Source: Sodiomyces alkalinus F11 (lineage: Eukaryota > Ascomycota > Sordariomycetes > Glomerellales > Plectosphaerellaceae). From it: DNA of 64,000 bases. This document shows, piece after piece, positions 24,160 to 33,279 of this stretch (positions within the stretch are counted from its first letter, which is position 1; each line of letters opens with the position of its first letter). Location of the stretch: assembly GCF_003711515.1 (NCBI RefSeq), contig NW_021167082.1:2969691-3033690 (forward strand). The letters run 5' to 3'. The position numbers and the translations under genes are program-made. Under the pieces are notes generated by a model. The model did no database searches, was not told where the DNA came from, and saw only the letters and a program-made list of their open reading frames with translations.

Positions 24160-25690
24160 AGTCCCTTAAGCGTTAGTAACGATTACCGTCCGTTTATAGT
24201 AAGTCCTCTATCGTACTACGTGGTCGAGTACCTAACTAACGTCTATCGTTTAAAGGACCGAGAATTTATATAAGAATTCTCTAAGTACTTTACTAAAGGG
24301 AAAACGGGCGTAGGCCTTACCTTCAACGGTTACTTTAGAGCCGTCACGTTATACCGCTAATAAGCCGTTAACGCCAGATATAACGACCCTATTGACCGCT
24401 AACTCCGCCGCACCGTATTCGCCCTAGTAGATAAAGTAGAATATACTATACCCGTGGATATCGCCTAGTAAATCGTTACCCTATATCCTTAGCCTTAGTT
24501 CTTACTAGATAATAATATTAACATTGCTAGCTAGCCCTAGTATCCCTAAACGTTTAAGTAATACCTAGCCATAGCTCGTTATAACGTCCCTAAGGCCTCT
24601 AACGGCTAGTTCCTCCCTAACCCCCTATTTAGCCGCTGGCTAAGTCCCACGGTAACTACCTCGGGTTTACTATTACCGCGCGATAATACTACCACTATCG
24701 CCTAGATACTAGCCCCTACCACCCCCCCCTATAGCTGTATAACGCGATAGTATCCTCCTATATCCTTTAGACGGTCCACGAGCTAGCGTCCCTAAGCCTT
24801 AAGTTAACGAACTCGCTAGAACGCTTATAGAATAACGATATTAGTAGAGCGGACTTCCTCTATAATATAGCAGACTACCCGGCTAATATAAAGCCCCGTA
24901 TCGCCGTCGTCGAGAACTTCCTATAATCGCTATAGAATATACCGGTACTAGGTATCTAAAGGGCTACCGCCGTCCGTACTAGGTTACGGCTAAGTGCACC
25001 GGCGACTACTACCGTAAACGCTCCCTTACCCCTTACGGGCACTAAACGCCCTTACTAAGGCTATACCTTATCTCCCTTAGCGAAGCGTATATTCTCACGC
25101 TTTAGCTAAAAAGTCCTATACACCTAGGCGGCTAAGAGCTTCGCCGCTAATCTAAATAACCCCTCCTAGTTAGTTAAATTTAGCGAGTTCACGTATAGGG
25201 ATTAGACGTTCAGAGAGATTAAATAGCGCTTACGCGCCGCTATACTACCTTTTCCGGCCGTTATCTAGGCGGCCGCCTTCCTGAATAAGCACGTGGTAAA
25301 CTATAACGTTTAGAACGCCGCTAAGCTAAACCTACTCGTTAGCTTCTAGTATATAGGGAACCTAGTTTACCTCGTAAAGTTAGATCTCCTTAGCGCTCTA
25401 GACGATAATAAGCGCGAATACCTAGCTACATAGTATATCGATAATATAGATCTCGCCGAGGCAGTTATCCGGCGCGCCGTAGTCGTGGCACGCTACTACG
25501 AATCCAATAGGAAGAAAGGCGTCGTAGTCTTATACGAGATCTTATAGTAAACGGTGGAGAAGTAAAAGGCTAAGCTTACGGAAGACGATATAGCCAGGAT
25601 CCTAAATCGTAAAGTCTTATATTAGGGTTTCCCCGACGCTAACCCGTAGCCACTAGAGGTTATAGAGATCTAAGTAAATATCGGCCGGGG
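24160..25690 (+). pseudogene. Element C third ORF, unrecognised
   Basis: Downstream of pol on the same strand, a second long frame survives when TAG/TAA are read as Gln/Trp. It shows KGKTGVGLTFNGYF near 24300 and RADFLYNIADYPANIK near 24850. A helical, Lys/Glu-rich C-terminal half follows (ESNRKKGVVVLYEIL near 25500, KLTEDDIARILNRKVLY near 25590). The frame shifts at least once, between about 24560 and 24790. No transmembrane segment or signal peptide is evident, so an envelope function is not supported. I do not recognise it. Confidence 0.45.
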
Positions 25691-26157
25691 GAATATTAGG
25701 AGATATTTATAATCTAGTATACGTTTTAGGCACTAGCGTTTAGTGTATAGGTATATCAGTCCTTAGTATAGTATAGGGTTTAGGTATTATAGTGACGGTG
25801 TATAAACGGTTTAGCTTAGTCTGTGTTTTTCTTACTATTCTATTTTATTTTCCCATATTCCCTATCTATAACCTAGCTCCCCTAATTACTCCCTAATCTC
25901 CACTTACTTACGCGTTTATTTTCCTCTTTTTTATAGCCTATACGGAGTAATAATAACGCGTAGTCGGCGTGATATATTATATTACTATACCCACTATTTC
26001 CTTTCTATCGTGAACACTATCCCGCGCCTATAGCCGCTAAATAAGCTACCGTGCGGCTAATAAATCCTATATCGGCGCGTTATAGTTCGCGCGCCCGGCG
26101 CTATTATCCCGACACGGAACGCCCGCGGGACGCAGGGCTTTTATCGCCCGGGGCATA
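25691..26157 (+). other. 3' untranslated part of element C
   Basis: Non-coding sequence between the third ORF and the 3' LTR. Its last 60 bases include a GC-rich block (26119-26140) that recurs in reverse orientation at 43320-43341. Confidence 0.5.
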
Positions 26158-26519
26158 TAATACGCCCTATTCCCTAGCCTCCGCAGGAATAGCGCTAGTA
26201 CTATCCGCCCTACTATAGAACGGATAGCGCGGGAGCTATTCGCTTAGATAGGGAACGTATAGCTCTAGTACTATTCGTATAGATAGAGAACGAATAACGC
26301 CTAGACTATCCATACGTATAGCGTAGGATCGGTAGTAAGGATTATATTTAGGCCGAACCGGCTAAAGGATATATCCTCGGCGCGGTCCCCCCTTAGTTTA
26401 GAAGAAGATATCTTTATTACACCCTATTTTCTATACCTAAAGGTCGCCATTCCGAACCCTAGAAGCCCTAGGTCCGATAGTACTGGCTGGCCAGAGATAT
26501 GCCTAGACAGGGCATATTA
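26158..26519 (+). repeat. 3' LTR of element C
   Basis: Direct repeat of 16659-17020. The first dinucleotide is TA instead of TG, a RIP-type change, and the end reads ATATTA. Confidence 0.92.
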
Positions 26520-26525
26520 AAGCCT

Positions 26526-26849
26526 CTGATTAGTCAGTTAATCTGGGAAGACCTACCTTAACTAACAGGGTATATCGTATAGGCATAGGACCACGACGTG
26601 GTCTTTAGAGGATCTATGCCTGACTAAGGGCTTCGGACCTTAGGGATCAGGATATAATAAAGGTGGATACCAGGAAAGACCGGATAGAATCCAAGTAACG
26701 TCGTACCCACAGACAAAGTCTACACTACCCAAATTAAGAGATAAAAGACTCTTAGGGATATAACTTAACATAATACAAACACACAAGGTTTCTACTCTAT
26801 CAGGATTATCACTATAATTATCATACAAGTGCTATTTTGACATGCGATA
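26526..26849 (+). repeat. 3' LTR of Copia element D1, lightly mutated
   Basis: This 324-base segment is homologous to the reverse complement of 60100-60419 (LTR of D2). It starts TGATTAG and ends GCGATA, originally GCGACA. It keeps many CpA dinucleotides (five in 26701-26760), so it has suffered far less RIP than the elements around it. The bases GCCTC just before it are the last internal bases of D1, cut off from 16658 by element C. Confidence 0.82.
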
Positions 26850-27241
26850 GGAGGCGCCCGTGGAGGCCGTGGTTAACAGTAAGGTCTATTATAGTCACGG
26901 GGCCTAGGTAGCCAGGGCTCTTATACGCCTACTCTATCCAAATAATCTAGTTCTTATACACCTAAAGATGACCCTTACTTAGTAAGAACAGTTTACTACC
27001 TTGGTTTAGTTAAGCCTTAGGAGTTTTAATGCTAATATATATATAGGGCACGTAGCATAGTAATATCCCTACGGATATTCTATCTCGTGATCTCGTTTAG
27101 TGCTAACGTTAACGTAATAAGCCCTAGCCGTAGCTATAGCCGTAGTAGTAGTAAACTTATTATAGCGGTGCTAAGATTAGCAGTAGTCCTTAGTATACTC
27201 CTCGTCGTGAATACTCTACCTACCTATAGCAGCCCCGTTCT
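26850..27241. other. Spacer between D1 LTR and Gln-rich ORF
   Basis: Moderately RIP-degraded. A repeated CCGTGG occurs near 26858-26872. No gene is seen. It may be the 5' part of whatever element carries the ORF that follows. Confidence 0.35.
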
Positions 27242-28735
27242 ATGAACGCCGATAAGACTATAGTCATGTTCTTTATTAAATATCTCTACCTCTATCTTAA
27301 AACATACCGCGCTAATGCTATTGCTTTAAAGAATACCCCCGAGGAGAAAATCTCTTTTAATCTCGTTAGTAACTATCTTACGCTCCTAAAACCTAACTAA
27401 TAAGGTGCTGGCTCGGAATACTTATTAAGCAGACTACCCGATTATATTCTATTCTATCTATTTCTCGATAATAAAGAGGCTCTATAGCTATAGTTGGATA
27501 TTAAGTACCGGAGGAACCAAATTATCTTCTATGCGAACCAGTTTATAGTCGATACTATCTTTAAAGTCTTCGTAGGATATTAGATAAGTGCTCGGGACTT
27601 CTATATTCTTCGTACCCTTTATGATAACTAGTATCGCGACTTCTAGCATAAGTATCTATTTATCTATATATAGATCTACCCAGGAGTTTACGAAGGAGTA
27701 TCCCGAGTGTCTTATACTCTACGAGAATGATCTTCTTTATAATCACGACGCTACTAGCTAGCTAAAGCAGCTACTACTATAAGGCCTAACACGTTCGACT
27801 ATCTAGAGCTATTATAAAGTCGTTACTGAGACTATAGACTTTAATACTATATTACACGATAGCGATAGTCTCCTATTTAATTTCGTTCGTATCGTCTTCA
27901 ATACGCTTATACCTATATTCTTCACCTTAATTAATAAGGAGAGTACTCTAAATACTAATACGGCTACTAGTAAGACTTATAAGAATAATTTAATCTTCCG
28001 TAAAAGGATTATCGAAACGTATAAGTCCCTTACTATTTATCCCTATTGTACCGCTATGGATAAGAAGATATTCACCAAGTATACTACCCCGGTAAAACGG
28101 CGTTATATTAGTCGTAGTAATAGAATTTCAGCTAGCTATATTCAGGATAATAAGAAGCCCCCCCCCCCCGGCTTACTAGCTATACGCCCTATGCTCTAGC
28201 TAACCCTATTTATTCCTTGCCTGGGTCTAACTCGACCGGCCTCTCTAGGTCTAATACTACTCCTACTCGATAACCCCCTTTCCTCAGGTCGGACTCTAGA
28301 TCTAGCTCTCCTACTAAAGATAGGCCTCTATTTACTACCCCTAGTAGTAAGTCTAGTAACCTCGTCTATATAGGTGGTAGTGGATTTAATAGCACGGGTT
28401 ATCGTAGAGGTAGTAGTAAACTGCTTAGATTTCCCCTCGGCCTTTACCGCGGTTAGCCTATCTAGCAGGTTCGATAATAGTATTAGTTTAACCCTTCTTA
28501 GCCAGGTCCTCCTTAGCCTATTTCTTAGTAACTAAGTCCTTGGCTAGGTAGTTAACGGTACTAATTCGGCACTTATCCCTCTAATTAGCAGTAATAGAGC
28601 AGTTAGTCGGATTAGTATCACTTTAGTAGATATAATAGTATTTACGATTAGGAAGAGGACTCCGAGATAATAGAACCCGAGACGATAGAGTCGAGATAAT
28701 AGATTCCGAGATAATAGATACTATAATACTATGTA
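27242..28735 (+). pseudogene. Gag-like, Gln-rich ORF with one frameshift
   Basis: It starts at ATG 27242 (MNADKTIVMFFIKYLYLY), with a second in-frame ATG at 27266. It reads as a helical protein (SRLPDYILFYLFLDNKEAL near 27430) until a frameshift near 27670. It then continues in the next frame (EYPECLILYENDLLYNHD, near 27700). A C-run lies near 28157-28168. From 28200 on, the frame is Ser/Thr/Gly-rich (SKSSNLVYIGGSGFNSTGY) and then very rich in lost Gln codons, ending in an acidic stretch (EEDSEIIEPETIESR). The layout, a folded N-terminal half and a disordered basic/polar tail, suits a retrotransposon gag without knuckle. The family was not recognised, and no pol follows. Confidence 0.5.
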
Positions 28736-29215
28736 ACTCACCTTCACACCTATAATCTCTCCGTCCCCGTTATTAGAGCATAAAGGGTATTATAAAGGCA
28801 GCTTAGTTAGGGCCAGAATTAGGATTACGGTTCTTAATAATAATAATTGTTATATTTACTCGCGGCTGTATAGTATATATAATAATATTACGATGGTAGT
28901 CACAGGGACGGAATTCTAGCTATATTACTACTAAGGTGTATTGTAAGTAAATACTAAAAGCTGTTACGGGGTTCTTAACTAAATGACTTTTTTGTTATAT
29001 TTCTATCTATGCGATCGGTAAATTAAATCTGCATAATTAAATAATGATAGTAGTAGCAGCACTACTACCAGTACTATTATTATCGTTATCACTTTATAAG
29101 TCTATAGGCTATTAGATATATATACCTATATTAATATAACTATAGTATTATATCCTTATATAACGAACCCTAACAACCTACCGAAGAGTAGGGGGAAAGA
29201 CTCTTCTAAAGATTT
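28736..29215. other. AT-rich spacer
   Basis: Contains TAA/ATA-rich microsatellite-like stretches near 28838-28900 and 29040-29100. No coding frame is seen. Confidence 0.4.
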
Positions 29216-29560
29216 CTGGCTAAAATAGCTAATATAGAGGCCGCTAAACGAGCTTAATAGGAAGAATTTGCTACCAAGAATACCGCCGCCGCCGCTGCCG
29301 CCTAAGCCTAAGCCTAAGTCGCCAAACAAGAATAATACTCGCCCGATAATATAGATCTCGTTAGTCTTTATAATGAAGACGAACAATGGTTAAGTCAATA
29401 GAAGTAGCGGCAGTAAAAAGAATAACAGAGGGCAGAGTAAAGGGTAAAGGATAGATATATGGATAATAAGTATAAAGCAGACGATAAAAATAAAGATAAA
29501 GGATAAATTCTAGGGGACTCTCTATTAAGGTATTCCCTATAGATGTTAGTATAGAGTAAT
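29216..29560 (+). pseudogene. C-terminal coiled-coil fragment, unrecognised
   Basis: A single plus-strand frame, interrupted only by TAG/TAA at Gln positions, encodes an Ala/Gln/Glu-rich helical stretch (AKIANIEAAKRA, then EEFATKNTAAAAAA). A charged tail follows (DNIDLVSLYNEDEQWLS, then many lost Gln, then DRYMDNKYKADDKNKDKG). It ends just upstream of the RAD6 island. Such tails occur in DDE transposases and in gag proteins. The upstream part of the protein is not visible. The minus-strand readings here are antisense. Confidence 0.4.
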
Positions 29561-29639
29561 ACATTCCGCCTTTAATAGCTAATATTATATCTCCGATATA
29601 AATTACTATAGTGTATATAATACTTAATATCTAGAAATG

Positions 29640-30081
29640 TATTTTCCCCTACAACTCCGTGTAACAGCAAGCAATAGCGATAGCCGTTACACCGTTATAC
29701 AATCCTGCAATTATACACCCGTGTATAGCAGCTATGTATAGCTGTACTACAACTATACCTTGGTACCCCATTTTCCCGGTAAGGTCATATAAGATAGTTT
29801 TATCATACCTTGATAAGGTGGCTGAGGGCATCTGACAGTTCTTATGAAGTTCGTCTCTTTCCCCCGCCATCTGTTATCCCCCAACGCTGCCCTCTACCTC
29901 GTCAGATACCAACGCCTAGGCACCTGGCCTCTTTTCTAACATTACACCCGCCTTTCAGAGACAGTGAACCATCTTTATAACTGCCTGCTCGTCTTAGAGC
30001 GCTACACTACTTTACTCACCTTGTATTTCGGGTTTCTTTGCCACTTCTTGCGTTGCACCTCTTTAAGATCCGGCCCAAAAG
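29640..30081 (+). promoter_or_regulatory. RAD6 upstream region and 5' leader
   Basis: CpA and TpG return to normal levels from about 29650, marking the left edge of the RIP-free island. The last 120 bases are pyrimidine-rich, as in fungal leaders, and the start context is CAAAAGATGTC with A at -3. No clear TATA box can be assigned. A 73-codon minus-strand frame at 29649-29870 lies here, but nothing supports it as a gene. Confidence 0.5.
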
Positions 30082-30743
30082 ATGTCGACAGCCGCCAGGC
30101 GGCGTCTCATGCGTGATTTCAAGGTCAGTACCGAATCAGATCCTCTGGCTATTATAACTGCACATGGCTTCCCATAACTAACTAGGGGTAATTTGGGGAG
30201 TTGTAGCGCATGCAGACCGATCCTCCCGCTGGCGTATCTGCTTCGCCGGTTCCCGACAATGTGATGACATGGTATGTCCAGCTCGCGTTCTGCACTTCAG
30301 AAGAGAAATTCCGGTGCCTAACATAATGAACCAGGAACGCTGTCATCATTGGCCCTGGTGAGACTCCCTTCGAAGACGGCACCTTCAGGCTCGTGATGCA
30401 GTTTGAAGAACAGTATCCAAATAAGCCCCCTGCCGTCAAATTCATCAGTCAGATGTTCCATCCCAACGTCTATGCCACTGGAGAACTTTGTCTCGACATC
30501 TTACAGAATCGCTGGAGCCCGACTTACGACGTAGCAGCGGTATTAACAAGCATCCAGAGGTAGGTGTTTGATGTCAAGGCCGAGCACGTGGTATCAGTCG
30601 GGGTTGACATGATTGGCAGTCTACTTAACGATCCAAACACCGGCTCCCCGGCGAACGTGGAAGCTTCGAACCTCTACAAGGACAACCGCAAGGAGTATCA
30701 GAAGCGCGTCCGAGAGACGGTGGAAAAGAGCTGGGAGGACTGA
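30082..30743 (+). CDS. rad6: Ubiquitin-conjugating enzyme E2, RAD6/UBC2 (mus-8) homolog
   Basis: Four exons: 30082-30123, 30207-30271, 30335-30559 and 30620-30743. They encode 151 residues. The introns (83, 63 and 60 bases) start GTCAGT, GTATGT and GTAGGT and end AG; branch sites CTAAC lie at 30178-30182 and 30318-30322. The protein starts [17 protein letters not shown], has HPN at 78-80 and the ubiquitin-accepting Cys at 88 within [14 protein letters not shown], and ends EKSWED. It lacks the acidic tail of budding-yeast Rad6, as in other filamentous fungi. The family acts in nucleus and cytoplasm: with Rad18 on PCNA in post-replication repair, with Bre1 on histone H2B, and with Ubr1 on N-degron substrates. 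All residues expected for activity are present and there is no RIP damage, so the gene should be functional. Confidence 0.97.
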
Positions 30744-31160
30744 ATTCTCGCATGTGGTATCCTGAGGTATCAGGGAGGACATGACCATCGGAATGCCTCC
30801 CTCAGACAAACAATTGAGTTTGGTATTTTGGTAGGCCCACCGTTATGAATCGTATTTTGTTGATTGATCGGGCCAGGGAACGATTTGAACCTCTTTTTGG
30901 TTTTGGCAAGCGGCTGGCGTTCCATGGCGTCTCAGCGGACGTCTCGTGGGACTAGGTTACACTTGTGGATTGCTCGTAGTCGACGAGACACCAGAGAGAT
31001 CTGGACTTCTCAACCTCTTTCCGCAAGGGGCGTCCTCGACACATTCAGGACCGCTGCATTCCAACACAATTTGTACCGAGTTTCTATCGGCGACTGAGTG
31101 GAATATTATTTAAGGACATGGCCATCCTCTTCAACAAGGCATCTAATGGTGTTTTCTAAA
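30744..31160 (+). other. RAD6 3' flank, RIP-free
   Basis: Normal dinucleotide use continues to about 31160. A possible hairpin pairs GGGAGG near 30774 with CCTCCC near 30797. A 77-codon frame at 30864-31097 shows no recognisable domain and is most simply untranslated or intergenic sequence. RIP-type and AT-rich sequence resumes abruptly after 31160. Confidence 0.6.
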
Positions 31161-31338
31161 TTTGTAGGAGATAGTATAAAGAGAGGAGAGAAATAAGAGT
31201 TTTATACAAAGTATATAAAATAAACTATTTTCCTCTATAAAAGTCCTTTAGATCTAGAAAAGTATATATTACTATAACTATTTTACTTGTAGACTTTATA
31301 CTTGTAAAAGTTATATTTTGTATAATTGTTCTACAATA

Positions 31339-31386
<48 letters not shown>

Positions 31387-31668
31387 TTAATATAGTTCGG
31401 ATTTATAGTTTCTTTTCTTACTTCTTTATACTTAGAGTAACTAAGATCTTAATTATATAGTAGTAGTATACAAGGTATACACTATTATATTGAACTCCCT
31501 TAGGCTAGAAGTACCTAATAGCCGATTACGTGTTTAGGTATAGAAGGTAGATATCTATAGGATTATCAGGTGTTAATATTGCCTCCTATATATACACGTT
31601 TTTATAACGTTTTAAGGCTTTAATATAATTAATTTAGAGATACTACGCTAAGGATAAAAAATCATTCG
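31161..31668. other. AT-rich spacer right of the RAD6 island
   Basis: Very AT-rich with few CG dinucleotides, unlike the CG-containing RIP-degraded transposons. Holds the (AT)n run at 31343-31380. No gene is seen. Confidence 0.6.
31343..31380. repeat. (AT)n microsatellite, about 19 units
   Basis: Uninterrupted alternation of A and T over 38 bases, flanked by TAATTA on the left and GTATATTT on the right. Confidence 0.95.
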
Positions 31669-31959
31669 ACATGCCTAATAACCAAGGGCGCGTAATAAGA
31701 GTAAAATCGATAAAATTATCGAGATAGAGACTATAACTATTACCTCCCTCCCATGATACTATTATAGCGGTACCGTAATACCGGCGCTACGGTATAGCCG
31801 GAAGAGTCGTGGGATAGTATCGCCCTGGCCTTAACTATACAGAATTCGTAATGGACCTACTTCTTATAATATAAGCGCTCCCCCCCCGCCCGTGGCAGGA
31901 TATAGCGCGGAACCGATATAAGACCGAAAGGGGACTATCACGCCCCCCGGAACTAAGAG

Positions 31960-33255
31960 TAACTAAGATTAAGGCAGAAATTCAGGCCTTACTAGCTAAT
32001 AGGAATACGATTAAGTAGGTCGTAGAGCTAGTAGAGGAACTAATTACGATACGTAGTACCCGTAAGGACACCGGTACGATACCGTTAGCGTACCTATACG
32101 CTACCGTTTATTATATTATCCGAGAGGAACTCCGAAAAAGGATCAACGGCACGAAAAAGACTTAGGCTGATATTATAGCCCGGGCTCCCGTAACGATACC
32201 GCCGCGGGACCCTATACCCCCTAAAGTAATCCCCGCTAAGTATTACCGGGAACTAATTATCCGCTAAGGAACCCTCCCCGAAGACTAGCCCCTTAAGGAT
32301 AGGACTCTAAAGGAGATTATCTAAGCTATAAATGCTATAACTACCCGATATAATACTATAGCGGCACGGAAGCTACTAAGCGGAGATATCTACCTTACCT
32401 TTACCGAAAGGGTATAATAATAGGCTACCTATAAGGAATAATAGATTAAGAAGGCTTTTAGTAAAGGAGTTACCCTAGCCGTATATACTTACCCTATACT
32501 AGCTAAGGCTATCCCCCGGGAGGTCCTTAACGCCTTATCCGAAGAAGACCTATTAGTATCCCTAGAGGATATAAACCCCGAGGCAAAAATTATCTAAGCA
32601 CGATAACGGGTACCCCGCTATAGTATTAGTAGGGTAGCGCTCCTGCTTATTACATCGGCTTCGCCGGAAGGGGTAATACGCCTTATCCGGAATACCCTCC
32701 TTTTTAAAAGGGGTAGCTATATCTATAAACTACATAACCCCGACCTTAGCCCCCTAAGGTACTATAAATACCTATACTTCGGCTACTAAGCGAATAGCTA
32801 CCCTATAGCGGAGAGGGTATACCGCTATTATACTAAGCCCGAATCGGTATACCCTTAGGGCCTAGGATATTATAAAGCTACGGCGCCGGGGCGCCCCCGC
32901 CGTTACGCCGCTTATACCGGAGACCATGATACCTTTAACGATTTATACCGACTATTAAAGAAGGAGGCTAAGAAGACCCGCGAAGCGTATAAGTACCGAG
33001 CTAGGGACTTCGATATTACCTGTTAGACCGAAGCGGTATACCCGAGGTAGCCGTAGATCTTTCCCCCGATTATTATCGCCTAGGACTAGGACTAACCCCC
33101 CCATAAAGGTAAGGGTTAGCCCCTAAAAAGGACTAAGGGATAGGAGGGCTCCCCGATACTAGGCCCGATAAATACCTATATAGTCCCCCGTAAGGCCGAT
33201 AAGGTACCGTAGTAGGAACCCTAGAGCTAGACCCCGGTTATACCGGGTATATTAT
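31960..33255 (+). pseudogene. LINE E1 ORF1 with ghost zinc knuckle
   Basis: Plus-strand frame with TAG/TAA at Gln/Trp positions. An early helical part (VELVEELITIRS, IIREELRKRINGTKK, about 32010-32160) is followed by DIYLTFTERV near 32390 and a stretch with EVLNALSEEDLL near 32520. At 32760-32801 the frame reads Y-YK-Y-LYFG-Y-(stop)ANS-Y. This is exact CX2CX4HX4C spacing with every ligand changed to Tyr. A second Cys/His-like block follows. ORF1 proteins of this type coat the element RNA. Confidence 0.65.
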
Positions 33256-33260
33256 CTTAA

Positions 33261-33275
33261 CCCCCCCCCCCCCCC
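33261..33275 (+). repeat. C(15) homopolymer between LINE E1 ORF1 and ORF2
   Basis: Fifteen consecutive C at the junction of the two reading frames. CpC is not a RIP target, so such runs survive. Confidence 0.9.
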
Positions 33276-33279
33276 TTTA

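Larger units (their letters stand above)
16659..26519 (+). mobile_element. Element C: full-length Gypsy chromovirus, RIP-degraded
   Basis: Two 362-base direct repeats (16659-17020 and 26158-26519) enclose gag, pol and a third ORF on the plus strand. Flanks share AGCC (16655-16658 and 26520-26523), a target-site duplication. It sits inside Copia element D1, six bases outside that element's 3' LTR. The uninterrupted site is seen in D2 at 60416-60440, read in reverse complement. All ORFs carry RIP stops. Confidence 0.9.

Noticed and set aside
24160..25690. Envelope gene in element C
   Set aside because: No signal peptide, transmembrane segment or glycoprotein pattern seen in the read-through protein.
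29156..29564. Two overlapping minus-strand frames with Gly-rich and hydrophobic parts
   Set aside because: Antisense of the Ala/Gln/Glu coiled-coil fragment on the plus strand.
29649..29870. 73-codon minus-strand frame upstream of RAD6
   Set aside because: Lies in the island but has no domain, and a divergent gene would need more than this. Chance opening in non-RIP DNA is enough.
30182..30445. Minus-strand open frame over RAD6
   Set aside because: Antisense of RAD6 exons 2-3 and introns; no domain and no codon support. The same holds for 30621-30809.
30864..31097. 77-codon plus-strand frame after RAD6
   Set aside because: No recognisable motif; best explained as 3' flank in normal-composition DNA. 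Transcript data could revive it.
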